Assembly (NCBI GenBank): GCA_028284385.1
Contig: JANQRT010000003.1
Span: 62,001 to 126,000, forward strand
DNA from: Opitutaceae bacterium
Lineage (GTDB): Bacteria > Verrucomicrobiota > Verrucomicrobiia > Opitutales > Opitutaceae
DNA: 64,000 bases
Reading direction: 5' to 3'
The notes beneath the pieces were generated by a model, which was not told the origin of the DNA, searched no databases, and saw nothing but the letters and a program-made list of their open reading frames with translations. Shown here in pieces: positions 7,966-17,286 of this stretch. The translations under genes and the position numbers were made by a program. Positions within the stretch are counted from its first letter, which is position 1, and every line of letters starts with the position of its first letter.

Positions 7966-10500
7966 TCAATCGGCTCGCAAGGCTTGGTAGGGCGCGTTGC
8001 GAGCGGCTCTGAGAGCCGGGATGCTTACCGCGATGATACTGGTTATGGTGATCGCAATGATGACGCTTGGGTAGGCCAATATTCCCGTCGGGAACTCCTG
8101 GACTCTCATGACGTTCTTTAGCTGGTTGCTGATCGCGAAACCCGACCCAATGCCTATGAGGCTGCCTACCGCTATCCACCAGACGATCTGCTTGTATACA
8201 AGCGAGACGATGTCTCTGCCGGTTCCTCCGAGAGCCATACGAATGCCGAATTCCTGCATCTTTTGCGAGGCGTTGAAGCTCATCATGCCGTACAACCCAA
8301 TGATGGCCATGAAGAGGGCGCCGATCCCGAAAACGGTAAAGATGTTGGCCGCTATGCGTTGATTCACGAAGTTTCTATCGAGAAAATCCTGCACGCTCAT
8401 GACTCCGAAAACCGGAGCGATTTGAGGAGCGATTTCATGCATGATGCGACGAGTCGTTTCGATCCAATTGTGTACATCGCCATCCCCCTTTAACAAGAGG
8501 TTCATGCCTCGGGAGAGCCATTGTCGGTGAGGTATTAGCATTTCCGCGTTCTGCCTTGAATTCTGGCCAGGTAGAGGTGGAGGTCGAAGGTCCGGAATCA
8601 CTCCTACTATGGTCATCCAATCGGTCCAGGGATCGCCGCGATTAACATTCTGCACTTCCCTGGCTATCCCTGGGCTGTTGATACGGAGGCGTCTTCCCAC
8701 AGGATTTCCTTCTGGTAAATAGTGTTCCACAAACGAGCTGTTGACGACGCATACAGGAATCGTCGAATCGATATCCAATTCGTTCAGCAAGCGACCTTGC
8801 AAAGGTTTAACCCCGTAAACGTCGAAATAGCTGCTGGTGACGATATTCGAACCCGCGTTGGTTCTATCTTCCGGCGTTTCATAAACCTCCCCCTCGATTT
8901 GAAACTCCCGTCCGCCGGGAAAAATGCCTGCAAAGGCGAACGAGAAACCGACTTCGGATATGCCGGGAACCGCCTCAAGTTTCTCCTCCATGTCCTGGTA
9001 GAATCGATACACGGAATCGGCTGATGGCAAGCCTGCCGATTGATTGGCCTGAATGCGAGCGGTGAGGATTTCTCGCGGATCGTACGGATACTGTTGATCC
9101 GTAAAGTAGCGTACTACGAATACCATTACAAGAGCAGTTACGAGCAATGCTCCCGAAAAGGCCATTTGCACGCCGACCAGAAATTTCGCTACTTTGCCGA
9201 CGAAAATGCCAGTCGAGGTGCGGGAGCTGTCTTTCAAGTAGTCGATGGTATCGCCGCCAACCGCCCTTAACGCCGGGGCTAGGCTCGAAATGAGGGCGGT
9301 GATGGCGACTAGGCCGATCGCGAAAACGAGGACGCGGGCGTCGAAGTCATTATGCCACCAATAGGGTTTGAAAAAGAAGGTAGCTTCGATATAGCCCCAA
9401 ATCGCCTTTCCTCCCCAGTAGGCCAGGATCAATCCGCCTATACAGCCTCCTAGCGAAAGCAGTAGGCCGTCAAGCGCCACTTGCATCATGATATTTCTCT
9501 TGTGAGCTCCTACCGCCGTTTTAAGAGCGAATTCGAACTGGCGTTTAGAGGTTCGCGCGATTATCAAGTTTGATACGTTGGCGCACGCTGCGAGCAGTAC
9601 AAGGATGGCGCAAACCATTAAGGTCAGCAGAATCCGGTAGCTGGTGTCTCCGATGAAATCCCGACCGTAGGGCTCGATTTCCAAGCGTACTTGAAACTCG
9701 TTCGTTTCCGGGAATTCCTGAGCCAAGCGACTCGCGATCGTTTCCATCTCGACGCGCGCTTGGGTAACGGATACATCGGGTTTCAATGTGCCGATCACAT
9801 TCAAGCCGGGCAAGCGATTGCGAGGATGGACATCGGTGAAGCTCCAGTCGCTCGGGGTCCACAATTCTTGCTGAATGGGAAAGTGAAAGCCGTCGGGCAT
9901 AACGCCAATGATGGTATGCGGATTGCCATTGAGGAAGGCCAACTTGCCTATGATCTCCCTGTCTCCCCCGTATTGTTCCTGCCAAATGGTGTGCGAAATG
10001 AGCAGGGTGGGGTCGCCTACTGGATGGATTCCCTCGAAGTCGGGCAGTCGTCCAAGAATCGGCTTTACTCCAACCATAGTGAAGAAATCCGATGACACGG
10101 AGGCAGACGCGTAGCGTTCCGGGAAAGAGGTCCCGTCCGGGTTACTTAGGGTCTGCAATTGGAATTGATAAGCGGCCAGCTTGTCGAAGCTCTCAAGTTC
10201 TTCGTGGAACGCTCTGAAGTCTCGCGGATTAATCTGGGTCGAAAAATTTCCTTGTCCTTCCATGCGTAACCAACTTATCGCTACAAGATCGTCGGAACCA
10301 GGGAAGTCGGGCTTGCTCCAGATCATTCCATTAACGTAGCTGAACATCGTTATAGAGGAGCCTAGGCCAATAGCCATTACGAGGATGGCTAGCAAGGTGG
10401 AGCCAAAGCTTTTAAAGGCCAGACGGAGTCCGAGTCGCAAATCGCTGAGTAAGGTCATGGTATAGGAATACATACCGGCGATCGACCTAAAAAGGTGCAT
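7966..10500 (-). CDS. MacB/FtsX-type ABC transporter permease (ADOP family)
   Basis: An 844-residue inner-membrane protein with the duplicated MacB_PCD + FtsX layout of ADOP permeases. A first transmembrane helix at about 34-55 (LLAILVMAIGLGSSITMFSYVN) precedes a large periplasmic domain (KPILGRLPDFEGIHPV...), three helices around 280-430, a second helix and periplasmic domain (GVKPLQGRLLNELD), and a final FtsX block near 735-830 (FGIGALFMAIIGLYGMMSFNASQKMQEFGIRMALG). No ATP-binding subunit is adjacent, as is common for ADOP genes. The start at 10500 has a purine-rich GGAAAAAG upstream; ATGs at 10473 and 10458 are alternatives and the family core begins near MTLLSDLRLGLR. Substrate is unknown. 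Confidence 0.85.
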   Translation of the reverse strand: MHLFRSIAGMYSYTMTLLSDLRLGLRLAFKSFGSTLLAILVMAIGLGSSITMFSYVNGMIWSKPDFPGSDDLVAISWLRMEGQGNFSTQINPRDFRAFHEELESFDKLAAYQFQLQTLSNPDGTSFPERYASASVSSDFFTMVGVKPILGRLPDFEGIHPVGDPTLLISHTIWQEQYGGDREIIGKLAFLNGNPHTIIGVMPDGFHFPIQQELWTPSDWSFTDVHPRNRLPGLNVIGTLKPDVSVTQARVEMETIASRLAQEFPETNEFQVRLEIEPYGRDFIGDTSYRILLTLMVCAILVLLAACANVSNLIIARTSKRQFEFALKTAVGAHKRNIMMQVALDGLLLSLGGCIGGLILAYWGGKAIWGYIEATFFFKPYWWHNDFDARVLVFAIGLVAITALISSLAPALRAVGGDTIDYLKDSSRTSTGIFVGKVAKFLVGVQMAFSGALLVTALVMVFVVRYFTDQQYPYDPREILTARIQANQSAGLPSADSVYRFYQDMEEKLEAVPGISEVGFSFAFAGIFPGGREFQIEGEVYETPEDRTNAGSNIVTSSYFDVYGVKPLQGRLLNELDIDSTIPVCVVNSSFVEHYLPEGNPVGRRLRINSPGIAREVQNVNRGDPWTDWMTIVGVIPDLRPPPLPGQNSRQNAEMLIPHRQWLSRGMNLLLKGDGDVHNWIETTRRIMHEIAPQIAPVFGVMSVQDFLDRNFVNQRIAANIFTVFGIGALFMAIIGLYGMMSFNASQKMQEFGIRMALGGTGRDIVSLVYKQIVWWIAVGSLIGIGSGFAISNQLKNVMRVQEFPTGILAYPSVIIAITITSIIAVSIPALRAARNAPYQALRAD

Positions 10501-10705
10501 TTATTCTTTTTCCACTGCCTCATTAGCCCCAACACCGTTCACATCTAGATCGAATTACTACTTTTGTAGTAGAAAGCAAGGTTAAAGTTTGAATTACTGA
10601 TTCTGGAAGCAATTGAGCTTCTTCACAGAAGATTTTGCTTTGTCGTTTTTCGTATTCAAATTCAGGATAAGAGTGTGACTCCGAAGCGAGACTGTCGTAC
10701 TCGCG

Positions 10706-11179
10706 TTATTGGTTTCCGATCAGGTTTCGGACGTGGCTTACCATCTCGTCGGGATAGTCGATATAGATGAGGAGCCGTTTTAAAAAGCGTCTCTTCGTTG
10801 GCGTATCGATGTTCATAATGGCCCAGTACTTGGAGCTAGGAATCCGCCTGGCTTGATTATGTCTCGACGCTTGGCACACCTCGTCCTTCGAGAGACCGAA
10901 ATAGCGTCTTCGAAGCCTTTGACCGGCTACGAAGCCCATGAATTCTTCAGGGTGAAGTTCGTGAATTTTGGCCAGAAGGGCCAGGTAGCGATCAGCGTCA
11001 TTGGCGTAAACTCGAAAGTCTTTCGAACAGGTGAACGCGTACAGTGGGTTGCCAATCAGCTTTCCTCCCGAGGTCTTGAGGAGACTGCTGATGACGGTCT
11101 CCACGTCGGGATGCTCTGAATCGATGCGGGCTTTCAGTTCGTCCATCAACGACTTGGAAATTTCCAATCTAGGAGACAT
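10706..11179 (-). CDS. SeqA-like DNA-binding protein
   Basis: A 157-residue protein whose C-terminal half resembles SeqA, the negative regulator of replication initiation that binds hemimethylated GATC sites in gammaproteobacteria. Visible matches are RRRYFG at 91-95 (E. coli GRTRVYFA region) and IPSSKYWAIMNIDTPTKR at 113-130 (E. coli VPGTPYWVITNTNTGRK), then a final helix YPDEMVSHVRNLI like FPAELIEKVCGTI. The base-contacting Asn150 of E. coli is kept (N123) but Asn152 is Asp. The N-terminal 35 residues (MSPRLEISKSLMDELKARI...) resemble the ribbon-helix oligomerisation part. The ATG at 11179 is preferred over a TTG at 11215 because the latter would place a dyad inside the coding region. A dam gene is not in the window. 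Assignment rests on motif similarity seen by eye. Confidence 0.7.
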   Translation of the reverse strand: MSPRLEISKSLMDELKARIDSEHPDVETVISSLLKTSGGKLIGNPLYAFTCSKDFRVYANDADRYLALLAKIHELHPEEFMGFVAGQRLRRRYFGLSKDEVCQASRHNQARRIPSSKYWAIMNIDTPTKRRFLKRLLIYIDYPDEMVSHVRNLIGNQ

Positions 11180-11189
11180 GTAGACAGAA

Positions 11190-11210
11190 TAGACCTGTTT
11201 TTTAGGTCTA
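11190..11210 (-). promoter_or_regulatory. dyad upstream of the seqA-like start codon
   Basis: TAGACCT-N7-AGGTCTA, a perfect 7-bp inverted repeat with an A-rich loop on the coding strand, ending 10 bases before the ATG at 11179. It could be an operator for self-regulation or an mRNA hairpin that limits ribosome access. No clear Shine-Dalgarno sequence is seen between it and the start codon. Confidence 0.45.
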
Positions 11211-11297
11211 TGCAAGTTGGAATTTTCAATTCATTTCCAGGACTGGCTGAAAAAATGTAGTCGCGAGCTTGAAGATCATATCCTATCTAGTGGTTAA

Positions 11298-12734
11298 ATG
11301 AAATTTTCTACCTTCCGCTGTCTTACTAAAAACGGGCTGATAGGGCTCTGTTTTCTTTTTCTAGCGCTGTTCTCGGCTCCTGAGAGCATCTTCGCTCAAG
11401 CGAAAATGCCCAACGTCATCTATATTCTGGCGGACGACCTAGGCTACGGAGATCTGTCATGCTATGGTCAGGACAAGCTGCAAACGCCCAATATCGATCG
11501 TCTTGCTCACGAGGGCATGTTGTTTACCAATCATTATTCGGGGAATACCGTTTGCACTCCATCCAGAGCTTCACTGATGACCGGGCAGCATCCGGGTCGC
11601 GTTTACTGTCGGGGAAATTTGCGTGACGAAATTGGAGCGGAACTCGATCTCGAGATGACGGTTCTGCCTGAACTCTTCAAAAATGCCGGCTACGCCACAG
11701 GAGCCTTTGGAAAGTGGGGGCTTGGCGTGACGACTCGACAGGATGCCCAAAATCCTCTCATGCACGGCTTTGACGAATTCTATGGATGGAAAAGCCAGAT
11801 GATAGCCCATACCTACTATCCTAACAGTCTGGTGTACAATGGGAATGAGATTCCGCTGGAGCCGCACGACTACATTCACGACATCCTCATGGAGCGAGCC
11901 ATGTCTTTCATAGAGCGTAATGCTTTATCGGGTACGCCCTTTTTCTGCTACATTCCAACGGCTGTTCCTCATGCGGCTATGCACGCTCCACCGAGTTTGC
12001 ATGAAAAATGGCGCAAAGCGTTTCCTCAGTTTGATGACGTTATTGGAAAGTATGGCGCTGGCGAATACGACTTATGCCCTGATGTCCAGAACCCGATTGC
12101 CGGCTTTGCCGCGATGATGGAAAACCTGGACAATCAGATTGGCGCTATTCTCACTCGCCTCTCGGCCCTGGGCATAGACGAGAATACCTTGGTTATCTTT
12201 ACTAGCGATAATGGGCCCCATCGTGAAGGCGGGCATGATCCGTCGTTCTGGAATTCTTCAGGGGGATTGCGTGGCATGAAGCGAGATATGCACGAAGCGG
12301 GGATTCGGGTGCCGATGCTGGCTCGCTGGCCAGGCTCTATTCCAGCTGGTTCGCGATCCGATCATATCAGCGCGTTTTGGGATGTAATGCCTACTGTGGC
12401 CGACCTTCTCGACATTGAAGCGCCTTCTCAAACTGATGGGATCTCATTTCTGCCTTCCTTGCTTGGCAATACGGATCAGCAAGTGAAGCATGACTATCTC
12501 TACTGGGAATTTCGCAGAGGAGCCGAACAAACGCTGTTTTCCCAGGCTATTCGCAAAGGCAAGTGGAAGGGCTATTGGCAGCAGGGGAAGGAATTGGAGA
12601 TCTACGATCTAGATGTTGATCCTTTTGAGCAGAATGATCTCGCGACCCAAGTTCCTGGAATTGTAAAGCTCATGCAGGAAATTATTAATGACGCTCACAC
12701 GCCCTTGCCGATTAGCACGCTTCCTGGGAGCTGA
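11298..12734 (+). CDS. secreted sulfatase (type I, formylglycine-dependent)
   Basis: Hydrolyses sulfate esters, most likely from algal polysaccharides, outside the cytoplasm. The 478-residue protein has a signal peptide (to about residue 35, SIFAQ) and the alkaline-phosphatase fold start NVIYILADDLGYGDLSCYG with the metal-binding DD at 45-46. The active-site motif C86-T-P-S-R, target of formylglycine-generating enzyme, is followed by ASLMTGQHPGR. Later signatures are FGKWGLG, VIFTSDNGPH and a C-terminal PLASRWPG-like block (VPMLARWPGSIPAGS). It stands alone; the modifying enzyme is not in the window. Substrate cannot be assigned from sequence. Confidence 0.93.
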   Translation: MKFSTFRCLTKNGLIGLCFLFLALFSAPESIFAQAKMPNVIYILADDLGYGDLSCYGQDKLQTPNIDRLAHEGMLFTNHYSGNTVCTPSRASLMTGQHPGRVYCRGNLRDEIGAELDLEMTVLPELFKNAGYATGAFGKWGLGVTTRQDAQNPLMHGFDEFYGWKSQMIAHTYYPNSLVYNGNEIPLEPHDYIHDILMERAMSFIERNALSGTPFFCYIPTAVPHAAMHAPPSLHEKWRKAFPQFDDVIGKYGAGEYDLCPDVQNPIAGFAAMMENLDNQIGAILTRLSALGIDENTLVIFTSDNGPHREGGHDPSFWNSSGGLRGMKRDMHEAGIRVPMLARWPGSIPAGSRSDHISAFWDVMPTVADLLDIEAPSQTDGISFLPSLLGNTDQQVKHDYLYWEFRRGAEQTLFSQAIRKGKWKGYWQQGKELEIYDLDVDPFEQNDLATQVPGIVKLMQEIINDAHTPLPISTLPGS

Positions 12735-12758
12735 AGCGGCTTGTCCGAATCCAAATAA

Positions 12759-14132
12759 TCAATACGATTCGATTGCTGATCGGCCCTCGCCTCTGGCGCG
12801 TCTCAAGTTTTCCACGGCTATCATGTGGCGATAGTTGGCTTCCAGTCGATTGGTTCGAGATTGGGTGAGGGCAACCCGTGTTTCGAGAACGTCCAGTTGA
12901 CTGATGGCTCCCGCCTCGTAGCGACTATCGGCGAGGCGCAAGGCCTCTTCGGCCTGTTCCACGGATTTCGTTGCTGCCTCTACAAGTTCCTGGGCCTCGC
13001 TGAACTCGGAAATGGCTTGTCGCACTTCCACTTCTATCTGAAGCCTTAGAGCTTCTCGATCGATGCGGGCCTGCTCCAGCTGGGACTTCGCTTGCCTTAG
13101 TCTTCCCTGACGTCTTGAGCCATCGAAAATGTCCCAACTCGCTTCGACACCAACCGTCCAGCCTTCAGGTCCATCGTTGAAATCGTCCGAAAACGAACTC
13201 TTTCGCTTTCCGTAGCTTCCTACCAGATCGAGTGAAGGCCGATAATCGGCGCTGGCGATTTTCAGACCTGCTTGTCTCGCTTCTTGGATGACGCTCAATC
13301 TTTCGAGCTCTGGGCGGTTTTCCAGAGCGAAAGCCAGACTTTCGAAAAGATCGAATTCAGCAGGATTGTATTCCAGATTTCCCTCGAACTCCGGAACCTT
13401 CGCCAAGTTCGACGGATCGCGGCGGTAGTTCGTGTAACCCATACTTTGACGTAGTTGGTCGATGGCGACACGGAAGTTGCTCCGCCGACGAATCAAGGCA
13501 GGTTGAGCGTTGGCGATCAGGACTTCAGCCCGAAGCACTTCGAACTCGGAAACGGTACCCGCGTTCAACCGATTTTTGGCGTCTTGCAGGCTTTCCTCGA
13601 GAAGGGCGATGTTTTGCTCCTCGACCTCAATCTGTTCGCGCGCCAGCAAGACGGCATAGTAGCGTGTCTTCACTTCGAGGATGGCATCTATGATCGTCGA
13701 CTCGAGGAATAGGCGAGCAGACTCTCTGGTCAGATCCTGGGCTTGGATGGCTGCTTTGACTCCTCCGCCTTTGTACAAAGCCTGACGAGCACTGAGGCTA
13801 ATGCTCCAGTCCTCTGTGTTTGGCGTGAAAATTCCGGTTGCGGTATCGCTGAGTCCTTCATCAAGTCGATCGTAATTGGCGTTCAATGACAGGCTAGGTC
13901 GGATTTGGGATTTGACCTCCACGATCAAGCCTTCCTGTTCTTCAATGAGCTCTATGGCTCGACGAATTTCGAAATTGTTTTCCAGAGCGAAATTCAAAGT
14001 GGTCTGCAAGTCTAGACGATCTGGTACCTCGGGTGGATCTGTCGATTCGTCTTGGCCAAATGCAGTTTGCTTCACCAAGAGGATCAGAAAGACCGCTGAC
14101 AGAATCTGTAATTTCGTGTTCACGATTTTCAT
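12759..14132 (-). CDS. TolC-family outer membrane efflux protein
   Basis: A 457-residue outer-membrane channel subunit of the RND system encoded upstream. It has a signal peptide ending FGQ and two related coiled-coil/beta halves typical of TolC/OEP: residues about 40-235 (LDLQTTLNFALENNFEIRRAIELIEEQEG) and about 255-450 (ESLAFALENRPELERLSVIQEARQAGLKIASADYRPSLDLVGSYG). The end SRYEAGAISQLDVLETRVALTQSRTNRLEANYRHMIAVENL is a family hallmark. Its ATG overlaps the RND pump stop by 4 bases, so it is the last gene of the adaptor-pump-channel operon. No lipoprotein Cys is present. Confidence 0.93.
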   Translation of the reverse strand: MKIVNTKLQILSAVFLILLVKQTAFGQDESTDPPEVPDRLDLQTTLNFALENNFEIRRAIELIEEQEGLIVEVKSQIRPSLSLNANYDRLDEGLSDTATGIFTPNTEDWSISLSARQALYKGGGVKAAIQAQDLTRESARLFLESTIIDAILEVKTRYYAVLLAREQIEVEEQNIALLEESLQDAKNRLNAGTVSEFEVLRAEVLIANAQPALIRRRSNFRVAIDQLRQSMGYTNYRRDPSNLAKVPEFEGNLEYNPAEFDLFESLAFALENRPELERLSVIQEARQAGLKIASADYRPSLDLVGSYGKRKSSFSDDFNDGPEGWTVGVEASWDIFDGSRRQGRLRQAKSQLEQARIDREALRLQIEVEVRQAISEFSEAQELVEAATKSVEQAEEALRLADSRYEAGAISQLDVLETRVALTQSRTNRLEANYRHMIAVENLRRARGEGRSAIESY

Positions 14133-17100
14133 GCGACGACCTCCGTATCCGTTCTTTGGTGATCTTTGGCCAGCAACATGTATATCGAGGGGACTACGAA
14201 CAGCGTGAAGAGCGTCCCAATCGCCATACCGCCTACAAGAACCAGACCGATTGAATTTCTAGCCGCCGCTCCGGCTCCGGTTACGAATACCAGCATCATA
14301 TGCCCAAAAACCGTAGCCGCAGTAGTCATGAGAATCGGGCGGAGACGGGTGGCAGCCGCTTCACTGGCCGCTTTCAATTTGGTTAATCCTCGCCTCTGCA
14401 AGACGTTGGCGAATTCCACGATAAGGATGCTATTCTTCGTGACCAATCCGATCAAGGTGATCATTCCGACCTGGGAGTAGATGTTCCAGGATGTCGTCCA
14501 GCCCCAACTCCAATGAGGCATCCAGGGGTCTCCGGGAGCACGAAGGCCTGTAAAAAGCAACGCCCCGAACATGCCCAACGGAACCGATCCGATCAGTATG
14601 ATAAACGGATCGCGAAAAGAATTAAATTGAGCTGCGAGTACTAGAAAAACCAATACGAGAGCCAAAAGAAGGGAAGGTAGAAAGCGACTACCTTCCTTGC
14701 GCAGCTGGCGAGACTCCCCTCCGTAATCGATTGCGTATCCGCTGGGAAGAATCTTCGCGGCTTCCTCTTCGAGAGCTTTCAGTGCCGAGTCTAGCGGAGC
14801 GGTTGGAATGCCCGAGATCTTTACTGAATTCAGCTGATTAAAACGATTCAGGCTTCTTGGCTTAACGGAGTCTTCGATGGTGGCGAAGCTGGAAAGCGGA
14901 ACCAGATTCCCCTGTGGTCCACGAACATACATGTTGACCAGATCGTCGGGATCCAGTCTTCCGGAGCGCTTGACCTGAGGGATAACCTTGTAACTCCGGC
15001 CATCGATAGAGAAACGATTTACATAATTGCCGCCCAATAGCACTGCTAAGTCGTTTCCGACGTCTGCTAGATTCAAGCCAAGCGCGGCTACCTTGTCTCT
15101 ATCGAACACGATCTTTGATTGCGGCTCATCTATTTTAACATCGAGATCTGGAGGAAAGGCGAAGAGTCCGCTTCCCGCCACATTCCAGGCGATTTGCTGG
15201 GCTAGGCTGGCTACCTGCTCTGTGTCAGCTGTTGACGATACGACGAATTCTACGGGAAAATTGCTTCCTCCAGGAAGAGCTGCTGGCAAAACGGGAAATA
15301 GCTGGATGCCGGGAATCGAGCTGAGTTGGGGCAAAATGCTTTGGCGGATGTCGATTATATGTCTTTCCCGCTCGTCCCAGGGTCTCACAATCATGCCTCC
15401 GAAGCCGCTGGTAGGGAAGGTGATTTGAAAGGAGTAGTCGTATTCTGGAGTCGAGGCAAACACGTCTTGAACCTGCTCGGTGAAATGCGAGCTTTGCTCG
15501 ATTGTCGAATTGGAAGGCGTATTTACGATGCTAAACACTACGCCTTGGTCTTCCGTCGGAGCCAACTCTGTCGACATGGATGAGAAAATGAATAGCGGAA
15601 GTATCAGTAAAGTGATGACGATCCAGACCGTATAGACAGCTGGCCTCACTTTAAGACTTCCTTCGATAATGCGTCGGTATCGCTCTCTTAGCCTATCGAA
15701 AAAACGATTCGTGAAACCGGTCAGTCCCTTGTCCTCATTTTTGGCTTTCAACACCTTGGAGGACATCATCGGGGAGAGCGTTAGGGCTACGATGCTGGAG
15801 ATGATCACCGCCCCAGCTAGCGTGATGGTGAACTCCCGAAACAGCGAGCCCGTCAAACCTCCTTGAAAAGCGATTGGAGCGTAGACCGCTGCTAGTGTGA
15901 TTGTAGTTGCGATTATGGGACCAACTAATTCGCGAGCTCCTAGCAAAGCTGCTTCAAATGGTTTGTAGCCTTCCCTCAAATGTCGCTCGACGTTCTCCAC
16001 CACCACAATGGCGTCGTCAACCACCAAGCCAACGGCTAGAACAATGGCTAGCAGCGTAAGCAGGTTAATGCTGAAGCCGGCAACCTGCATGAGGAAAATG
16101 GCTCCGATTAGCGATACGGGGATTGCTACAACCGGAACGAGCACCGATCGGAAGGAGCCGAGAAATAGAAAAATGACTACTACTACGATTAGCAGCGTTT
16201 CCGAGAGCGTTGTGACAACTTCTTTTAGAGCGCTGTCAATGTATTCAGTGGCGTCATACGCTATACCTCCCGAAAACCCGACGGGAAATCGTTTCTGCAG
16301 GGCTTCCATTTCCTGCCTTACGAGGCTCACAACCTCCAGCGAATTGGCGGAAGGCATGATCCAAATCCCCATGAAGACAGCCTGCTCTCCGCCAAAGCGA
16401 ACGTCTGCATCGTAGTCCTCGGCCCCCATGACGATGTCCGCCACGTCGCGCAGACGGACGATATTGTCGGCGTCTTCGCGTAGGACGAGGTCTCTGAATT
16501 CCTCGACGGAAGTTAAATTGGTATTCGAGCTTAAGTTGACCTGATTGAGACTTCCCTTGGTTCTTCCGACCGCCGAGAGAGTGTTGTTGGCGGTGAGGGC
16601 GTTTCGAATTTCCGTGGCGCTAATGTTGTAGGCAGCCAGTTTTTCCGGCTTGAGCCAGGCTCTGATGGCGAAGGTACGGGCTCCCAGAATATCCGCTCTT
16701 TGTACGCCCTTGACCGCCGTCAAGGCTGGCTGGACGACGCGAGTAAGATAATCGGTGACTTCGTTTCTTTGGAGCTGATCGGATTGAAACCGCAAGTACA
16801 TCGAGGCGAATTGCGTATCCGCCGTTTCGATATTGATTACGGGCACCTCGGCTTCAGGCGGGAGGTCGCCTCTGACCTGGTCGACTTTGGATGAAATTTC
16901 CGCCAGAGCTTTTGTCGCGTCGACATTCAATTTCAGGCGAGCGGTGATTTGGGATAAGCCTTGGCTACTGGTTGACTCCAGATAGTCGATACCATCCGCT
17001 GCCGCGATCGCCCTTTCCAGAGGGCTTGTGATAAAGCCGCGCACCAGATCCGCATCGGCTCCGATGTAAGGAGTGGTAATCCTTATCAGCGCGTTTTCGC

Positions 17101-17254
17101 TCTGGGGGAACTGTCTTACCGTGAATCCGCCGGAGCCTTGTGTTGCGGTGAAGATAGCTTGCCCGCCAGCAATGACGATTACCAGATTCACCACGATAGC
17201 GAGCACCGGTCTTTTGACGAAGAGATCGGTAAAGGCGTTGTTTCGTTCGCTCAT
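14129..17254 (-). CDS. RND efflux pump, HAE1/AcrB-like permease
   Basis: A 1041-residue proton-driven inner-membrane transporter, the normal length for the hydrophobe/amphiphile efflux class. A first helix at about 15-33 precedes a periplasmic pore domain; TM helices 2-6 follow at about 345-480 (IFLFLGSFRSVLVPVVAIPVSLIGA; VLAVGLVVDDAIVVVENV, which carries the paired Asp of the proton relay in TM4). The second half repeats this pattern and ends with FTLFVVPSIYMLLA. It lies 32 bases after the adaptor gene and overlaps the TolC gene by 4. Substrates are unknown; drugs, dyes or detergents are typical. Confidence 0.95.
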   Translation of the reverse strand: MSERNNAFTDLFVKRPVLAIVVNLVIVIAGGQAIFTATQGSGGFTVRQFPQSENALIRITTPYIGADADLVRGFITSPLERAIAAADGIDYLESTSSQGLSQITARLKLNVDATKALAEISSKVDQVRGDLPPEAEVPVINIETADTQFASMYLRFQSDQLQRNEVTDYLTRVVQPALTAVKGVQRADILGARTFAIRAWLKPEKLAAYNISATEIRNALTANNTLSAVGRTKGSLNQVNLSSNTNLTSVEEFRDLVLREDADNIVRLRDVADIVMGAEDYDADVRFGGEQAVFMGIWIMPSANSLEVVSLVRQEMEALQKRFPVGFSGGIAYDATEYIDSALKEVVTTLSETLLIVVVVIFLFLGSFRSVLVPVVAIPVSLIGAIFLMQVAGFSINLLTLLAIVLAVGLVVDDAIVVVENVERHLREGYKPFEAALLGARELVGPIIATTITLAAVYAPIAFQGGLTGSLFREFTITLAGAVIISSIVALTLSPMMSSKVLKAKNEDKGLTGFTNRFFDRLRERYRRIIEGSLKVRPAVYTVWIVITLLILPLFIFSSMSTELAPTEDQGVVFSIVNTPSNSTIEQSSHFTEQVQDVFASTPEYDYSFQITFPTSGFGGMIVRPWDERERHIIDIRQSILPQLSSIPGIQLFPVLPAALPGGSNFPVEFVVSSTADTEQVASLAQQIAWNVAGSGLFAFPPDLDVKIDEPQSKIVFDRDKVAALGLNLADVGNDLAVLLGGNYVNRFSIDGRSYKVIPQVKRSGRLDPDDLVNMYVRGPQGNLVPLSSFATIEDSVKPRSLNRFNQLNSVKISGIPTAPLDSALKALEEEAAKILPSGYAIDYGGESRQLRKEGSRFLPSLLLALVLVFLVLAAQFNSFRDPFIILIGSVPLGMFGALLFTGLRAPGDPWMPHWSWGWTTSWNIYSQVGMITLIGLVTKNSILIVEFANVLQRRGLTKLKAASEAAATRLRPILMTTAATVFGHMMLVFVTGAGAAARNSIGLVLVGGMAIGTLFTLFVVPSIYMLLAKDHQRTDTEVVA

Positions 17255-17286
17255 AAGCTAGTCGACTAGGCCTGGCAGGATAGCGC

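Noticed and set aside
7883..8179. 98-codon minus-strand frame at the end of the permease gene
   Set aside because: It overlaps the FtsX C-terminal coding region in another frame and has biased Arg/His/Pro composition typical of a shadow frame.
11180..11215. longer start of the SeqA-like protein at a TTG
   Set aside because: It would put the TAGACCT dyad in the coding region and add residues not seen in SeqA; the ATG at 11179 fits better.
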